From positions 1-64,000 of the forward strand of contig PXRR01000070.1 in the NCBI GenBank assembly GCA_003021975.1: a stretch of DNA of 64,000 bases, in the 5' to 3' direction. Shown piece by piece: positions 28,252-37,622 of the stretch. Within the stretch, counting starts at the first letter, position 1, and each line of letters starts with the position of its first letter. The notes beneath the pieces were generated by a model. It did not search any database. It worked only from the letters and a program-made list of their open reading frames with translations, and was not told the origin of the DNA. The position numbers were made by a program, and so were the translations under genes. The DNA is from Halobacteriales archaeon QS_5_70_17 (GTDB taxonomy: Archaea > Halobacteriota > Halobacteria > Halobacteriales > Haloarculaceae).

Positions 28252-28690
28252 ACCCGATACTTCTCGGCAGCGGACATAAACTCGTCGGGGGAGCGACCGT
28301 CGCGGAACGATTCCGACCGCCTGCGGGGTCGCGACGCCCGCCCCCGCGGGGTCGCCGCGACGGCGGGCGCCGATGGGGGTCCCCGTAGTCGCCGCGGGTC
28401 GCCGGGGCGAGAACCCCCTCCGGCTTCGACTCGAATCGCATCTCCCTCGGCCGGTTCTCGTCCGAAAGTGTCACTTTCACCGCGGTCTAATTACGATTAT
28501 ACCCCGGTCGTCCCTGTACAGACGACGTGACAGAGCGCCCAGGGACGGCGCTCGACTAGCAGAGCGAAATCGGGAGCGAGACGGACTGAAACACGTGAAT
28601 CGATCCGGACAGCGCGTCTGGACGCGCCGTGCTCGTCCGAGAACCACAAAGCTTGAAGAGTACCACCACCCACCCATTCGTCGCTACCAA

Positions 28691-28756
28691 ATGACCGAAC
28701 GCCACCACCACGATTTCATCTCGACGCCCGCATCGACCCCGCGGAGGGAGCTATGA
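28691..28756 (+). CDS. Candidate 21-codon leader ORF upstream of ribonucleotide reductase
   Basis: MTERHHHDFISTPASTPRREL followed by TGA; ATGA overlap with the RNR start at 28753. Confidence 0.4.
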   Translation: MTERHHHDFISTPASTPRREL

Positions 28757-31700
28757 GCGACGCGGACCTCTCCGCGGACGAGCTGACCCTGCCGGTGAAG
28801 CGCACCGGGGGGGAGACGCTGCGCGACCGCCTGACCGACAACGCCTACCGGAACATCCTCCCGGCGCGCTACCTCCGGAAGAACGCCGACGGCGAACTGA
28901 TCGAGGACCAGGAGGAGCTCTTCCAGCGGGTCGCGAAGAACATCGCGTTCGCGGAGGCCGTCTTCGAGGCCGAGAAGCGCGACCGCGAGGTGACAGTCTC
29001 GCCCTCGCAGCTGAAACCCGACCACCCCCGGCGGAACGAACTCGCCGCCGAGGTGTTCGGGGCCGGTACGACCGCCGACGACGAGGCGGAGACGACTCTC
29101 ACGGTCTACAACGTCAACAAGTTCGCCTACGAGACGGTCGTCCCCGAACTCCCCGCGGAACTGCGCGAGCACGTCGAGGACGTGCAGTCGGAGTTCCAGG
29201 AGCTGATGGAGCAGCTCTCCTTCATCCCCAACTCGCCGACGCTGATGAACGCCGGCGACGAACTCCAGCAGCTCTCGGCGTGTTTCGTCGACTCGCCCGA
29301 GGACGACCTCACGGACATCCACCAGACCGCCAAGGAGGCCGCCGAAGTCTTCCAGTCCGGCGGCGGGATGGGGTACGCTTTCTGGCGGCTCCGGCCCTAC
29401 GGCGACGCCGTCGGATCGACCGGCGGCATCGCCAGCGGCCCGATCACGTTCATGGAGACGTTCGACCAGATGTGCGAGACCATCGCTCAGGGCGGCACCC
29501 GGCGGGGCGCCCAGATGGGCGTCATGCGGGTCTCGCACCCGGACGTCATCGAGTTCATCCACGCGAAGAACAAGGACGTCTCGCTGGCGCACTCCCTGCG
29601 GCTCAACGACCCCGACGACTACACCTACACGTCGTTCTCGGAGGCCCTCGAGGAGGCTCGCGGGCTCATCGACGAGGACGGCAAGGTCCCCAAGCACCTC
29701 CGGAACGCGGTCGAGGGGCACCTCTCGAACTTCAACATCTCGGTCGGCGTCACCGACGACTTCATGGAGGCCCTGGAGAGCGGCGAGGAGTTCACCTTCA
29801 CCAACCCCCGCACGGGCGAGCCCCACGTCGCCACCGAGGAGACGAAGGAGATGTACTCCCGGTACGGCCTCGGCGAACACGTCGAGGTCGGCGAGGAGTT
29901 CTCCATCGACCCCGAACTGGTCTGGGACCGGATCGTCGCCGGCGCCCACGAGAACGGCGAGCCCGGCGTCATCTACCTCGAACGGGTGAACAAGCAGCAC
30001 TCCTTCGACGTGGAGGAACACCCGGACCACCGCATCCTGGCGACGAACCCCTGTGGCGAACAGCCGCTCGAAGAGTACGAGGCGTGTAACCTCGGCCACA
30101 TCAATCTGAGCACGCTGGCCGCCGAGGACGCCCCCGACTGGCGCGTCTGGGCCGACGAGCACGGCGACGCCTACGACTCCCGGGAGGCGGCCGTCGCGGC
30201 GTTCCTCGAGGAGGCCATCGACTTCGAGGAGTTCGACCACCGCATCGAGGCGGGGACGCGGTTCCTCGAGAACGTCGTCACGATGTCGGACTTCCCGGTG
30301 CCGGAGATCGAGGAGAAGGTCCGGGAGATGCGGAAAATCGGGCTCGGGATCATGGGGCTGGCGCAACTGTACATCCAGCTGGGCATCCGCTACGGCAGCG
30401 AGGAGGGCAACGAGGTCGCCCGCCAGCTGATGCGCCACATCAACCACGGCTCGAAGTGGACCTCCCACGAACTCGCCGCCGAGCGGGGCAGCTTCGTGGA
30501 GTGGGACAACTCGAAGTACGCCGATCCCACGGAGTACCGCGAGTGGTTCGAACACCAGACGGGCCTCGACGCCGACGAGTGGGCGGAGGGCTTCCCGATC
30601 CGCAACCACAACACGACCACCATCGCGCCCACGGGCACGACCAGCATGGTCGGCAACACGACGGGTGGCTGCGAACCCATCTACAACGTCGCCTACTACA
30701 AGAACGTCTCCGACGACGTCCAGGGCGAGGAGATGCTCGTCGAGTTCGACGACTACTTCCTGCGGGTGCTCGAGGACAACGACGTCGACGTCGACGCGGT
30801 CAAGCGCGAGGCCCAAGAGCAGATGGCCGAGAACCGTTTCGACGGCGTCGAGGGGCTGTCGACGGTGCCCGACCCCATCGGCGAGCTGTTCGTCGTCACG
30901 AGCGACCTCTCGGGGAAGGACCACGCCGCCGTCCAGTGTGCCTGCCAGGAGGGTGTCGACAGCGCCATCTCGAAGACCTGTAACTTCCCCAACGACGCCA
31001 CGAAGGCCGACATGGACGAGGTCTACCGCTACATCTACGAGCACGGCGGGAAGGGCGTCACCGTCTACCGGGACGGAACCCGCTCGAAGCAGGTCCTCAC
31101 CACCCGAGCGGACAACGCCGAGTTCTCCGACATGGACGAGGAGGAGGCCGCCGCGGTGCTCGCCGAGCAGATCCGGGAGGTCTTCGGCGGCTTCGGGGCG
31201 TTCCTCGACCGCGAGGAAGTCCGCGCGTCGCTGGACGTCGAAGGGCTACTCGCGGGGGAGCAACCCGCCGAGTACGCCGAGAAGCAGTCCCGGCCGGACG
31301 TCCTCAGCGGCGTCACCCAGCGCATCGACACCGGCTACGGGAAGGTGTACGTGAACATCAACGAGGACGAGAACGGCCGACCGTTCGAGCTGTTCGCCAA
31401 CATCGGCCACTCCGGCGGGTTCACCAACTCCTTCACCGAGGCGCTGGCGAAGGTCATCTCGACGGCGCTGCGCAGCGGCGTCGATCCCGAGGAGATCGTC
31501 GACGAACTCCAGGGGACCCGGTCGCCGAAGGTGGCCTGGGACAAGGGCGAACAGATCCAGTCGATCCCCGACGCCATCGGCACCGCCATGCGGCGGTACC
31601 TCGACGACGAGATCGACAAGCCCTACCCCAAACAGCAGAACCTCACCGAACTCACCGACGGGGAGGACGGCGGAAGCGAGACGGTCGACGCCGAGACCAG

Positions 31701-31890
31701 CGAGCGCCGGTCGGACGCTTCGGCGCCGGCGCCCGAGCGGGAGACTGACGGCGGCGCGACCGCCCGCGACGCCACCGAGGAACTCATCTCCGCCGGCGAG
31801 TCCCCCGAGTGTCCGGACTGCGGGGCGATGACGCTGTACTACAGCGAGGGGTGCAAGACCTGCGAGTCCTGCGGCTGGTCGGAGTGCTGA
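28753..31890 (+). CDS. nrdJ: Adenosylcobalamin-dependent (class II) ribonucleoside-diphosphate reductase
   Basis: PNSPTLMNAGDELQQLSACFV, FQSGGGMGYAFWRLRP, NPCGEQPLEEYEACNLGHINLS, TIAPTGTTSMVG, C-terminal redox CPDCGAMTLYYSEGCKTCESCGWSEC. Confidence 0.95.
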   Translation: MSDADLSADELTLPVKRTGGETLRDRLTDNAYRNILPARYLRKNADGELIEDQEELFQRVAKNIAFAEAVFEAEKRDREVTVSPSQLKPDHPRRNELAAEVFGAGTTADDEAETTLTVYNVNKFAYETVVPELPAELREHVEDVQSEFQELMEQLSFIPNSPTLMNAGDELQQLSACFVDSPEDDLTDIHQTAKEAAEVFQSGGGMGYAFWRLRPYGDAVGSTGGIASGPITFMETFDQMCETIAQGGTRRGAQMGVMRVSHPDVIEFIHAKNKDVSLAHSLRLNDPDDYTYTSFSEALEEARGLIDEDGKVPKHLRNAVEGHLSNFNISVGVTDDFMEALESGEEFTFTNPRTGEPHVATEETKEMYSRYGLGEHVEVGEEFSIDPELVWDRIVAGAHENGEPGVIYLERVNKQHSFDVEEHPDHRILATNPCGEQPLEEYEACNLGHINLSTLAAEDAPDWRVWADEHGDAYDSREAAVAAFLEEAIDFEEFDHRIEAGTRFLENVVTMSDFPVPEIEEKVREMRKIGLGIMGLAQLYIQLGIRYGSEEGNEVARQLMRHINHGSKWTSHELAAERGSFVEWDNSKYADPTEYREWFEHQTGLDADEWAEGFPIRNHNTTTIAPTGTTSMVGNTTGGCEPIYNVAYYKNVSDDVQGEEMLVEFDDYFLRVLEDNDVDVDAVKREAQEQMAENRFDGVEGLSTVPDPIGELFVVTSDLSGKDHAAVQCACQEGVDSAISKTCNFPNDATKADMDEVYRYIYEHGGKGVTVYRDGTRSKQVLTTRADNAEFSDMDEEEAAAVLAEQIREVFGGFGAFLDREEVRASLDVEGLLAGEQPAEYAEKQSRPDVLSGVTQRIDTGYGKVYVNINEDENGRPFELFANIGHSGGFTNSFTEALAKVISTALRSGVDPEEIVDELQGTRSPKVAWDKGEQIQSIPDAIGTAMRRYLDDEIDKPYPKQQNLTELTDGEDGGSETVDAETSERRSDASAPAPERETDGGATARDATEELISAGESPECPDCGAMTLYYSEGCKTCESCGWSEC

Positions 31891-31924
31891 GAGCGGACTG
31901 ACACGCGCCCGACGTCCGGCGCGC

Positions 31925-32224
31925 TCACTTCACCGTCACGTACGTCAGGAACGCGAGCGCGATCGCCTGCAAGCCCCGGAGGACGGCGACGGCCCGCTGG
32001 ACCCCCGGGTCGCCGGAGTAGAGCATCTGCATGCCGAAGAAGTAGTAGATCGCGACGGCGTTCTCGGCGAGCATGACCGCGCCGAAAGCGACCAGGCCGG
32101 CGACGAGGCCGCTCCCGAACGCCCGGTAGTTGCGCAGCCAGACCGCCGTGAGGACCGCGAGCAGCGCGGCGTTGACCGCTGCGAGTCCCGCGGCGACGGC
32201 GATCCAGGGGGCCATCACCGCCAT
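31925..32224 (-). CDS. Small membrane protein paired with a wHTH regulator
   Basis: MAVMAPWIAVAAGLAAVNAALLAVLTAVWLRNYRAFGSGLVAGLVAFGAVMLAENAVAIYYFFGMQM..., 3 TM; start abuts the upstream wHTH gene. Confidence 0.75.
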   Translation of the reverse strand: MAVMAPWIAVAAGLAAVNAALLAVLTAVWLRNYRAFGSGLVAGLVAFGAVMLAENAVAIYYFFGMQMLYSGDPGVQRAVAVLRGLQAIALAFLTYVTVK

Positions 32225-32508
32225 CACGCGTCCTCCTTTGTCGCCGCCGCTATCTCCTCGAAGGTCTCGCGGTAGTGTTCGAACTGGTCGGTCAGGAAGT
32301 ACAGCGTCCCGTAGTCTGCGTCGCCGCGTTCGACGATGTCGTGGTCCAGCAGCATGTCGAGGTGGTATCTCACGGTGTTGTAGTCGACGTCGAGACACTC
32401 CGATAGCTGGTTGGCGTTGCGCGGGCGCTCGGAGAGGGCCCGGACGATCCGCACCCGGTTGGGGCCGCCGCGCGTGCCGACGAAGAGATACCAGAGTGCC
32501 TTCTCCAT
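32224..32508 (-). CDS. ArsR-like winged-helix transcriptional regulator
   Basis: MEKALWYLFVGTRGGPNRVRIVRALSERPRNANQLSECLDVDYNTVRYHLDMLLDHDIVER. Confidence 0.88.
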   Translation of the reverse strand: MEKALWYLFVGTRGGPNRVRIVRALSERPRNANQLSECLDVDYNTVRYHLDMLLDHDIVERGDADYGTLYFLTDQFEHYRETFEEIAAATKEDA

Positions 32509-32629
32509 CCGTAGGGTACCTTCGGGAGTCGCCTGTTAGTCGCTTCGACCGCGCCGGGCGCGGTCGGTGCTCGAACCGCCTCCGAGTGCGGTTCCGGTCC
32601 CCCTCCCGGGAGCGCCATCGAGGCTCGCG

Positions 32630-34204
32630 TCATGGCTCGATCGTCCGCGAGACCCACCCCGAGGGACCGTCGGGGAACGGGTCGGTCTCCTCGCGGGGCT
32701 GTCGGGTGCCGTCGTCCTCGTAGGCCCGCACGACGACCTCGTGGGTCTCGCCGGGGGCGCCGTACTCGTGGGCCCACTGCCGCCAGGTGTCCCCGTCGGG
32801 CAGCGGGTCCGACAGGCGGGCGTCGGTCCAGGTGTCGCCGCCGTCGGTCGACACCTCGACGCGGTCGATCCCGCGAGTTCCGGCGTAGGCGTGCCCGCCC
32901 ACCGTGATCCGGCCGTCGGCGCGGTCGACCGCGTGGAGTTTCGCGACCGTCTTCACCGGGCCGGTACCGTGCCAGCCCCGCTGTTCCCAGTAGCCGTCAA
33001 CCGGTTCGGCCAGCACCTCGATTTCGGTGAGCCACTTGACGTTGATCTCGCCCCAGTGGCCCGGCACCAGCGCCCGGACGGGGTGGCCGTGGGCCCGCGG
33101 CAGGGGACCGCCGTTCATCCCGACGGCGAGGACGGCCTCGCGCAGCGCCTCCGCGGGGAACTCCTCGAAGTAGTCGTCGGCCGCCCGTAACACGACGCAG
33201 CACTCCGAGAGTTCGACGCCGGCCTCGGCGAGCACGTCCGCCACGGGGACGACCTCCCAGAGGGCGGTGTCCATCTTCTTCCCGTTGAGCGACTCGCCGA
33301 CGCAGCGTAGCGTGTTGAACTGCTGGCGGGTGTCGAACCCGCGCAGGTCGTCGTAGGTGAGCGTCACGTCCTCGTCGACAGCGCCCGTCACCCGGAGGTC
33401 CCAGTCGGCGGCGGCGACCTCCGGGTCGACGGCGTTGATGTCGACCGTGTAGAACGACTCGCTGACCAGCGGTTCGAGCCCCTCGACGTCGAGCGAGGCC
33501 TCGGCGGCCGCTCCGAGGAGCCGATCGGCCGCCGAGGCCTCCCGGTCCGACTCGTTGCCCGAGGGCCCGTCGTCTCCGCTGTCGGCGCTGGCGTCGCCCC
33601 CGGCGGCCCCGTTCTCCCCGCCGTCGGGCGAGGACGAAGGCAGGTCCGGACTCGAGGCCGACGAGGAGGTGGACGACCGGCCGAGCAGATACGCGACCGC
33701 CCCGAAGCCGGCCGTTCCGGCGAGCGCACCGAGCGCCGATCGCCGTCCCGGATCGACCGCCGGCCCGCGACCGGGACGGAGCGTCGCAGCGGCGAGCACG
33801 GCGGCGGCGGGCAGCGCCGCGCCGAGCGCCGAGGCGGGGGCGCCGGTCGCCGCCAGCGCCGCCAGGAAGGTCGCTGCGCCCGCCGCGACCGGTCCGAGCG
33901 CCGGCCGATCGGCGCGTCGCGCGAGGGCGTGACCGGCGAGCGTCAGACCGGCGACGGCGAGAACGACGAGCGCCGCGGCCGCCAGCAGGTTGAGTTGCTG
34001 CCCGAGGTCTCCGAGCAGGACGATCGCGTACCGGACGAGGGCCGCCGGCATCCGCCGGGCGAGCGCTCCCTCGACCGGAGCGACGAGGAAGGCCGGGGCG
34101 AATCCGGCGACCGCGTACGACCCTGCGACGGCGGCGCCGCCGGCGGCGACCGCCACCGCCGCCCGGTAGGCACGCGAGGCGTCAGTCAGATCCATGTCGG
34201 TCAC
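32630..34204 (-). CDS. Sulfite oxidase-like molybdopterin-dependent oxidoreductase with N-terminal membrane domain
   Basis: QQFNTLRCVGESLNGKKMDTALW..., PRAHGHPVRALVPGHWGEINVKWLTEIEVL, DGYWEQRGWHG; several N-terminal TM helices. Confidence 0.88.
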   Translation of the reverse strand: MTDMDLTDASRAYRAAVAVAAGGAAVAGSYAVAGFAPAFLVAPVEGALARRMPAALVRYAIVLLGDLGQQLNLLAAAALVVLAVAGLTLAGHALARRADRPALGPVAAGAATFLAALAATGAPASALGAALPAAAVLAAATLRPGRGPAVDPGRRSALGALAGTAGFGAVAYLLGRSSTSSSASSPDLPSSSPDGGENGAAGGDASADSGDDGPSGNESDREASAADRLLGAAAEASLDVEGLEPLVSESFYTVDINAVDPEVAAADWDLRVTGAVDEDVTLTYDDLRGFDTRQQFNTLRCVGESLNGKKMDTALWEVVPVADVLAEAGVELSECCVVLRAADDYFEEFPAEALREAVLAVGMNGGPLPRAHGHPVRALVPGHWGEINVKWLTEIEVLAEPVDGYWEQRGWHGTGPVKTVAKLHAVDRADGRITVGGHAYAGTRGIDRVEVSTDGGDTWTDARLSDPLPDGDTWRQWAHEYGAPGETHEVVVRAYEDDGTRQPREETDPFPDGPSGWVSRTIEP

Positions 34205-34300
34205 TCGACGAGCCGACGTATATCCGTTGGCCGAACTCTCTCTAGAATCTCTCTCGGATCGCGCCGGTACGGTGAAGGGTGCGGCGCGCCGAGCGAGCGC

Positions 34301-34456
34301 ATGGCCGATGGCGACCGCGACTCAGACCGCCGGAACGGGGAGGGCACGCCGGGGCGCACCTGTCCCCACTGCGGAGCGGCGCTGTTCGAGCGCCACTGCA
34401 AGTACGTCTGTCCGAACCACGGCGTGATCGTCGACTGCAGCGACCCGTTCGTCTAG
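34301..34456 (+). CDS. Zinc-finger microprotein (51 aa; resembles the HVO_2523-type family)
   Basis: MADGDRDSDRRNGEGTPGRTCPHCGAALFERHCKYVCPNHGVIVDCSDPFV; CPHC...CKYVCPNHG. Confidence 0.75.
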   Translation: MADGDRDSDRRNGEGTPGRTCPHCGAALFERHCKYVCPNHGVIVDCSDPFV

Positions 34457-35112
34457 TCGACCGCGACCCGACCGCCGAACTGCCGGTACAGCGGCGCCGC
34501 CAGCAGGAGGGCGGCGACCGCCGCCGCGCCGACGACGACCGGGAGGCCCGCGGAGAGCCCCTCGGTCGTGAGTGCCTCCATCGAACTGCCCGCGAGGACG
34601 CCGGCGAGGACCCAGGGGAGCTCCCCGACGGCGGTCCCGAGGAGGAACGGTCGCAGGGGGACGGCCGCCAGCCCGGCGCCGTAGGAGACGACGTCGGTCG
34701 GCAGCGGCGCGAGGCGGGCGGCCAGTACGCCGCGGGCGTCACCGGTCGTCGCGAACAGGTCCGCGCCGGCGTCGCCGGCCCAGCCCAGCAGTCCCCCGGT
34801 CGGCTCGACGGTGCGGGCGAGCAGATACGGGGGGAGGGTCGTCACGACGGCGGCCGCCAGCGCCAGCGCCAGGCCGGCCGGCCCCGCCCCGAGGACGTAC
34901 CCGACCAGGCCGGCGAGCACCCCGACCGGCCAGGCGACCAGCGGGCGACAGAGCGCGACCGCGAGCACGACGGCGGCGAACGCCGCCGGACGGTCCGCCG
35001 TCGCGAGGGCGGCGTCGAACAGCCGGGACGGGGAGAGCGCGAGCGACGCGACGAGCACGACAGCGCCGAAGACGGCGGCGCCGGCGAGCTGTCTGTACGT
35101 CGCGTCGTCCAT
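34453..35112 (-). CDS. TVP38/TMEM64 (DedA/SNARE-associated)-like membrane protein
   Basis: AWPVGVLAGLVGYVLGAGPAGLALALAAAVVTTLPPYLLAR...RLAPLPTDVVSYGAGLAAVPLRPFLLGTAVGELPW. Confidence 0.75.
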   Translation of the reverse strand: MDDATYRQLAGAAVFGAVVLVASLALSPSRLFDAALATADRPAAFAAVVLAVALCRPLVAWPVGVLAGLVGYVLGAGPAGLALALAAAVVTTLPPYLLARTVEPTGGLLGWAGDAGADLFATTGDARGVLAARLAPLPTDVVSYGAGLAAVPLRPFLLGTAVGELPWVLAGVLAGSSMEALTTEGLSAGLPVVVGAAAVAALLLAAPLYRQFGGRVAVD

Positions 35113-35196
35113 GGCGGGCGATACGTCCGTTCCGATAAACGTTTTCTGGTGGTCCGAGCGAGAGGATTTATCGCCGCGGCGCCGGTACCGCCGTCC

Positions 35197-35556
35197 GTGT
35201 CCGACGAGACGGTCGAACTCGGCGTGCAGTTGCTCGAGCGCCTCGAGCACGGCGAACTCACGCTAGCCGAGGCCGTCGACCGCCTCGAGACGATCACCAC
35301 TCACCCGGCGACTACCCGGGCGATCCTCGACGAAGCGGAGAAGCGGGGGATCATCGAGCGCGAGGACGGCATCATCCGTCCGAAGAGCGGGCGGTTTCTC
35401 AGCTTCGAGAGCGAGATCGTCACCAAGGAGGGCGAGTTCACCTGCCGGCGCTGTGGCGCCTCGCTGTCGACGGGCTACTTCATGCGACTCGAGGCCGGCG
35501 ACCACGGCCCGTTCGGCTCCTCGTGCATCCGGAAGGTGACCGGCCGCGAGGAGTGA
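35197..35556 (+). CDS. DUF5830-like protein with C-terminal zinc ribbon (GTG start)
   Basis: VSDETVELGVQLLERLEHGELTLAEAVDRLETITTHPATTRAILDEAEKRGIIERE...CRRCGASLSTGYFMRLEAGDHGPFGSSCIRKVTG. Confidence 0.75.
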   Translation: MSDETVELGVQLLERLEHGELTLAEAVDRLETITTHPATTRAILDEAEKRGIIEREDGIIRPKSGRFLSFESEIVTKEGEFTCRRCGASLSTGYFMRLEAGDHGPFGSSCIRKVTGREE

Positions 35557-35558
35557 GA

Positions 35559-36671
35559 CTACCGCCCCCGGCGGAGTTCCTCGACGAGCCGTTGAATCGT
35601 CTCCTGCTGGCGCTCGAGCAGTTCGTTCTGTCGCTCGACGGCGGCGGTCAGCTCCGTCAGCCGGGCGGCCACCTCGTCGTCGTCGGGCGACTTGCCGAAC
35701 CGGAACCCGCCGGCCTCGTCGGAGGCCTCGTCCGCGTCGTCCGCAGCGGTGACACCGTCGACGTCCCCATCGCCGCCGGCCCCGGCGCCGCTCTCCGCAG
35801 GTCCGGCGTCGCCGGCACTCCCCGTAGCCTCGGCGGAGGCGGGAGTGTCGGCATCGCTGTCGTCCGACTCCTCGGGCGCGTCCAGCAGCGGTTCGACGGC
35901 GGCGCTCGCGTCGGGACCGCCGTCATCGGGCGCGGTCGGGGCCTCGGGAGTCTGACCGTCGTCCGCCTCCCCGCCCGCGCTCTCGCTCTCGCTCTCACTC
36001 TCGTTCCCCTCGTCGGCCGGCCCGTCGCTCTCGGCGTCGGATTCGGGGAGGTCCTCGACGCTCTCGACGCCGTGGTAGGCCAGCAGTTCGTCCTCGATGG
36101 CGCGCCGGACCTGGCGGGCGCGGTCGCTGGGCGTCTTGATCCGCCGGGGGCGGCCGTCGACCTCCAAGACCAGTTGGGTGGCGACGGTTCCCTCCTCGAC
36201 GGCGAGGTCGGTCACGTCCGCGTAGTCGTAGCTCTCGTACTCCTCGTCCCAGAGGGCGGCGCCGACGTGTTTGATCACCCGGCGGTCGGTGACGACGAGC
36301 GTGAGTTCGCTGAACCGGAGGACGTCCGCGACCGCCTCCCCGGCGTCGGCGTCGATGGCGCCCGCGGCGCCGAGGACGCCGCCGACCACGGGCGCGAGGA
36401 CGTCGTCGACAGCGTCTTTCGGGACCGTGAACTCGCGGGTCTCGTCGACGTAGACCATCCCGACGGTCGCCTTCCGGCGGCCCACCGAGCAGGTGACGCG
36501 GTCGACGTCGTGGGGGTACTCGGCGATGGACTCGTCGCGGAGGAGTCCCTCGGCCCGGTAGACGAGCGTTCGAGTCGGCGTCACCGCGACGGCGTCGTCG
36601 CCGCCCAGCGAAACTACTGCCTCGACCGGCTCGTCGTCCAGACGAGCGGCGATCGGATCCGGCGGTTCCAT
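35559..36671 (-). CDS. Haloarchaeal PH-like domain protein (DUF7115-like) with disordered acidic linker and C-terminal coiled coil
   Basis: Repeated beta-rich cores (VVSLGGDDAVAVTPTRTLVYRAEGLL; LTLVVTDRRVIKHVGAALWDEEYESYDYADVTDLAVEEG), ~130-aa acidic linker, terminal ARLTELTAAVERQNELLERQQETIQRLVEELRRGR. Confidence 0.7.
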   Translation of the reverse strand: MEPPDPIAARLDDEPVEAVVSLGGDDAVAVTPTRTLVYRAEGLLRDESIAEYPHDVDRVTCSVGRRKATVGMVYVDETREFTVPKDAVDDVLAPVVGGVLGAAGAIDADAGEAVADVLRFSELTLVVTDRRVIKHVGAALWDEEYESYDYADVTDLAVEEGTVATQLVLEVDGRPRRIKTPSDRARQVRRAIEDELLAYHGVESVEDLPESDAESDGPADEGNESESESESAGGEADDGQTPEAPTAPDDGGPDASAAVEPLLDAPEESDDSDADTPASAEATGSAGDAGPAESGAGAGGDGDVDGVTAADDADEASDEAGGFRFGKSPDDDEVAARLTELTAAVERQNELLERQQETIQRLVEELRRGR

Positions 36672-36753
36672 GGGCGGGGGTGGGACCTCCCCGGCATAAA
36701 TCCCCGGGCGATATGGGAAGAGTCAAGTGCAGGACGGCGGAATCCCGGAACGC

Positions 36754-36886
36754 GCCCGGGTGGCTTAGCTGGACATAGCGCCGCACTCATAGGGTACCAC
36801 CTCGCGGCATCGACCGCACCCCCCGGGGCCCGCCGCCCCGGACCTGGGACATGCGGAGATCGTGGGTTCGGAGCCCACCCCGGGCA
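36754..36886 (+). tRNA. Elongator tRNA-Met (anticodon CAU) with an intron (~36792-36850)
   Basis: gcccgggtggcttagctggacatagcgccgcactcata[gggtacc...ctgggac]atgcggagatcgtgggttcggagcccaccccgggca; acceptor GCCCGGG/CCCGGGC, anticodon stem CCGCA/TGCGG, intron between positions 37 and 38. Confidence 0.92.
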
Positions 36887-37622
36887 TACTCAAAAAGGGT
36901 CCAACGCCCTTCGGCGGTTTTTAATACTCAGTAGAGTGCGATCGGGGGTCCCTGTGCCGTCAGGCGATCACGAGACCGGCGGACTCCCCTTCGCGAGTTC
37001 ACCGAACTTCCGCGTCGCGAACAATCTCACTGCGAGCCACGAGACGCTACGCAATCACATCGCACAGGCCGACGGCGACACAGCCCTCGTCCGGGCGGCC
37101 GTGAGCGACTGGACCGGGATCACGGACCTGACGACACCTGAAGTGGAATCGTTGCTGGCGAGGCCATCGACATTCGGCGGGTGGGTAGCAACCGCGCCGG
37201 GTTCAAACGGTCGACGGCCGAGCACGCGTCGACTGCGGTTCCGACGTTCGCAACCGGACCGAACGCGGCGGCGCCCTCCGGAAGCCGAACCCTCACTACC
37301 GTAGCCGGAACGATACAGGCCGTCCTTTCTCGAGCTCGGGCTGTCGTCACCGAGCCGATCTCGGCGTCTCGGGCCGCTGCGAGACGCGTGGTCGGTACTT
37401 CCCGATCGACGGTTCGGCGAGACGCTGGATAGGTGAGCTTCGCTGGAATTCGTGTCACGTGTCGAGAGTGAGTTCTCGGTGACCGGACTCTGCGACGAAG
37501 CGACGGGTTGAATCGAAGAATTTCGCCGCCTCGGCCGAGAGCTGGCGCTCGTAACGGGCACTCGGTCCTTCGAGCGTTCGTCGGTGAGCGACTGGACCGC
37601 GCCGGTCGAGCGCGCCGTCCAG

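Noticed and set aside
28260-28752. Cobalamin riboswitch upstream of the B12-dependent RNR
   Set aside because: No recognisable B12-box-like conserved sequence in the upstream region. Cobalamin riboswitches are not expected in haloarchaea.
28753-31890. Possible intein in the class II RNR
   Set aside because: The 1045-aa length is accounted for by the RNR core plus C-terminal zinc ribbon. No intein N/C-terminal motifs interrupt the catalytic signatures. RfcL (7621-9090) is likewise intein-free.
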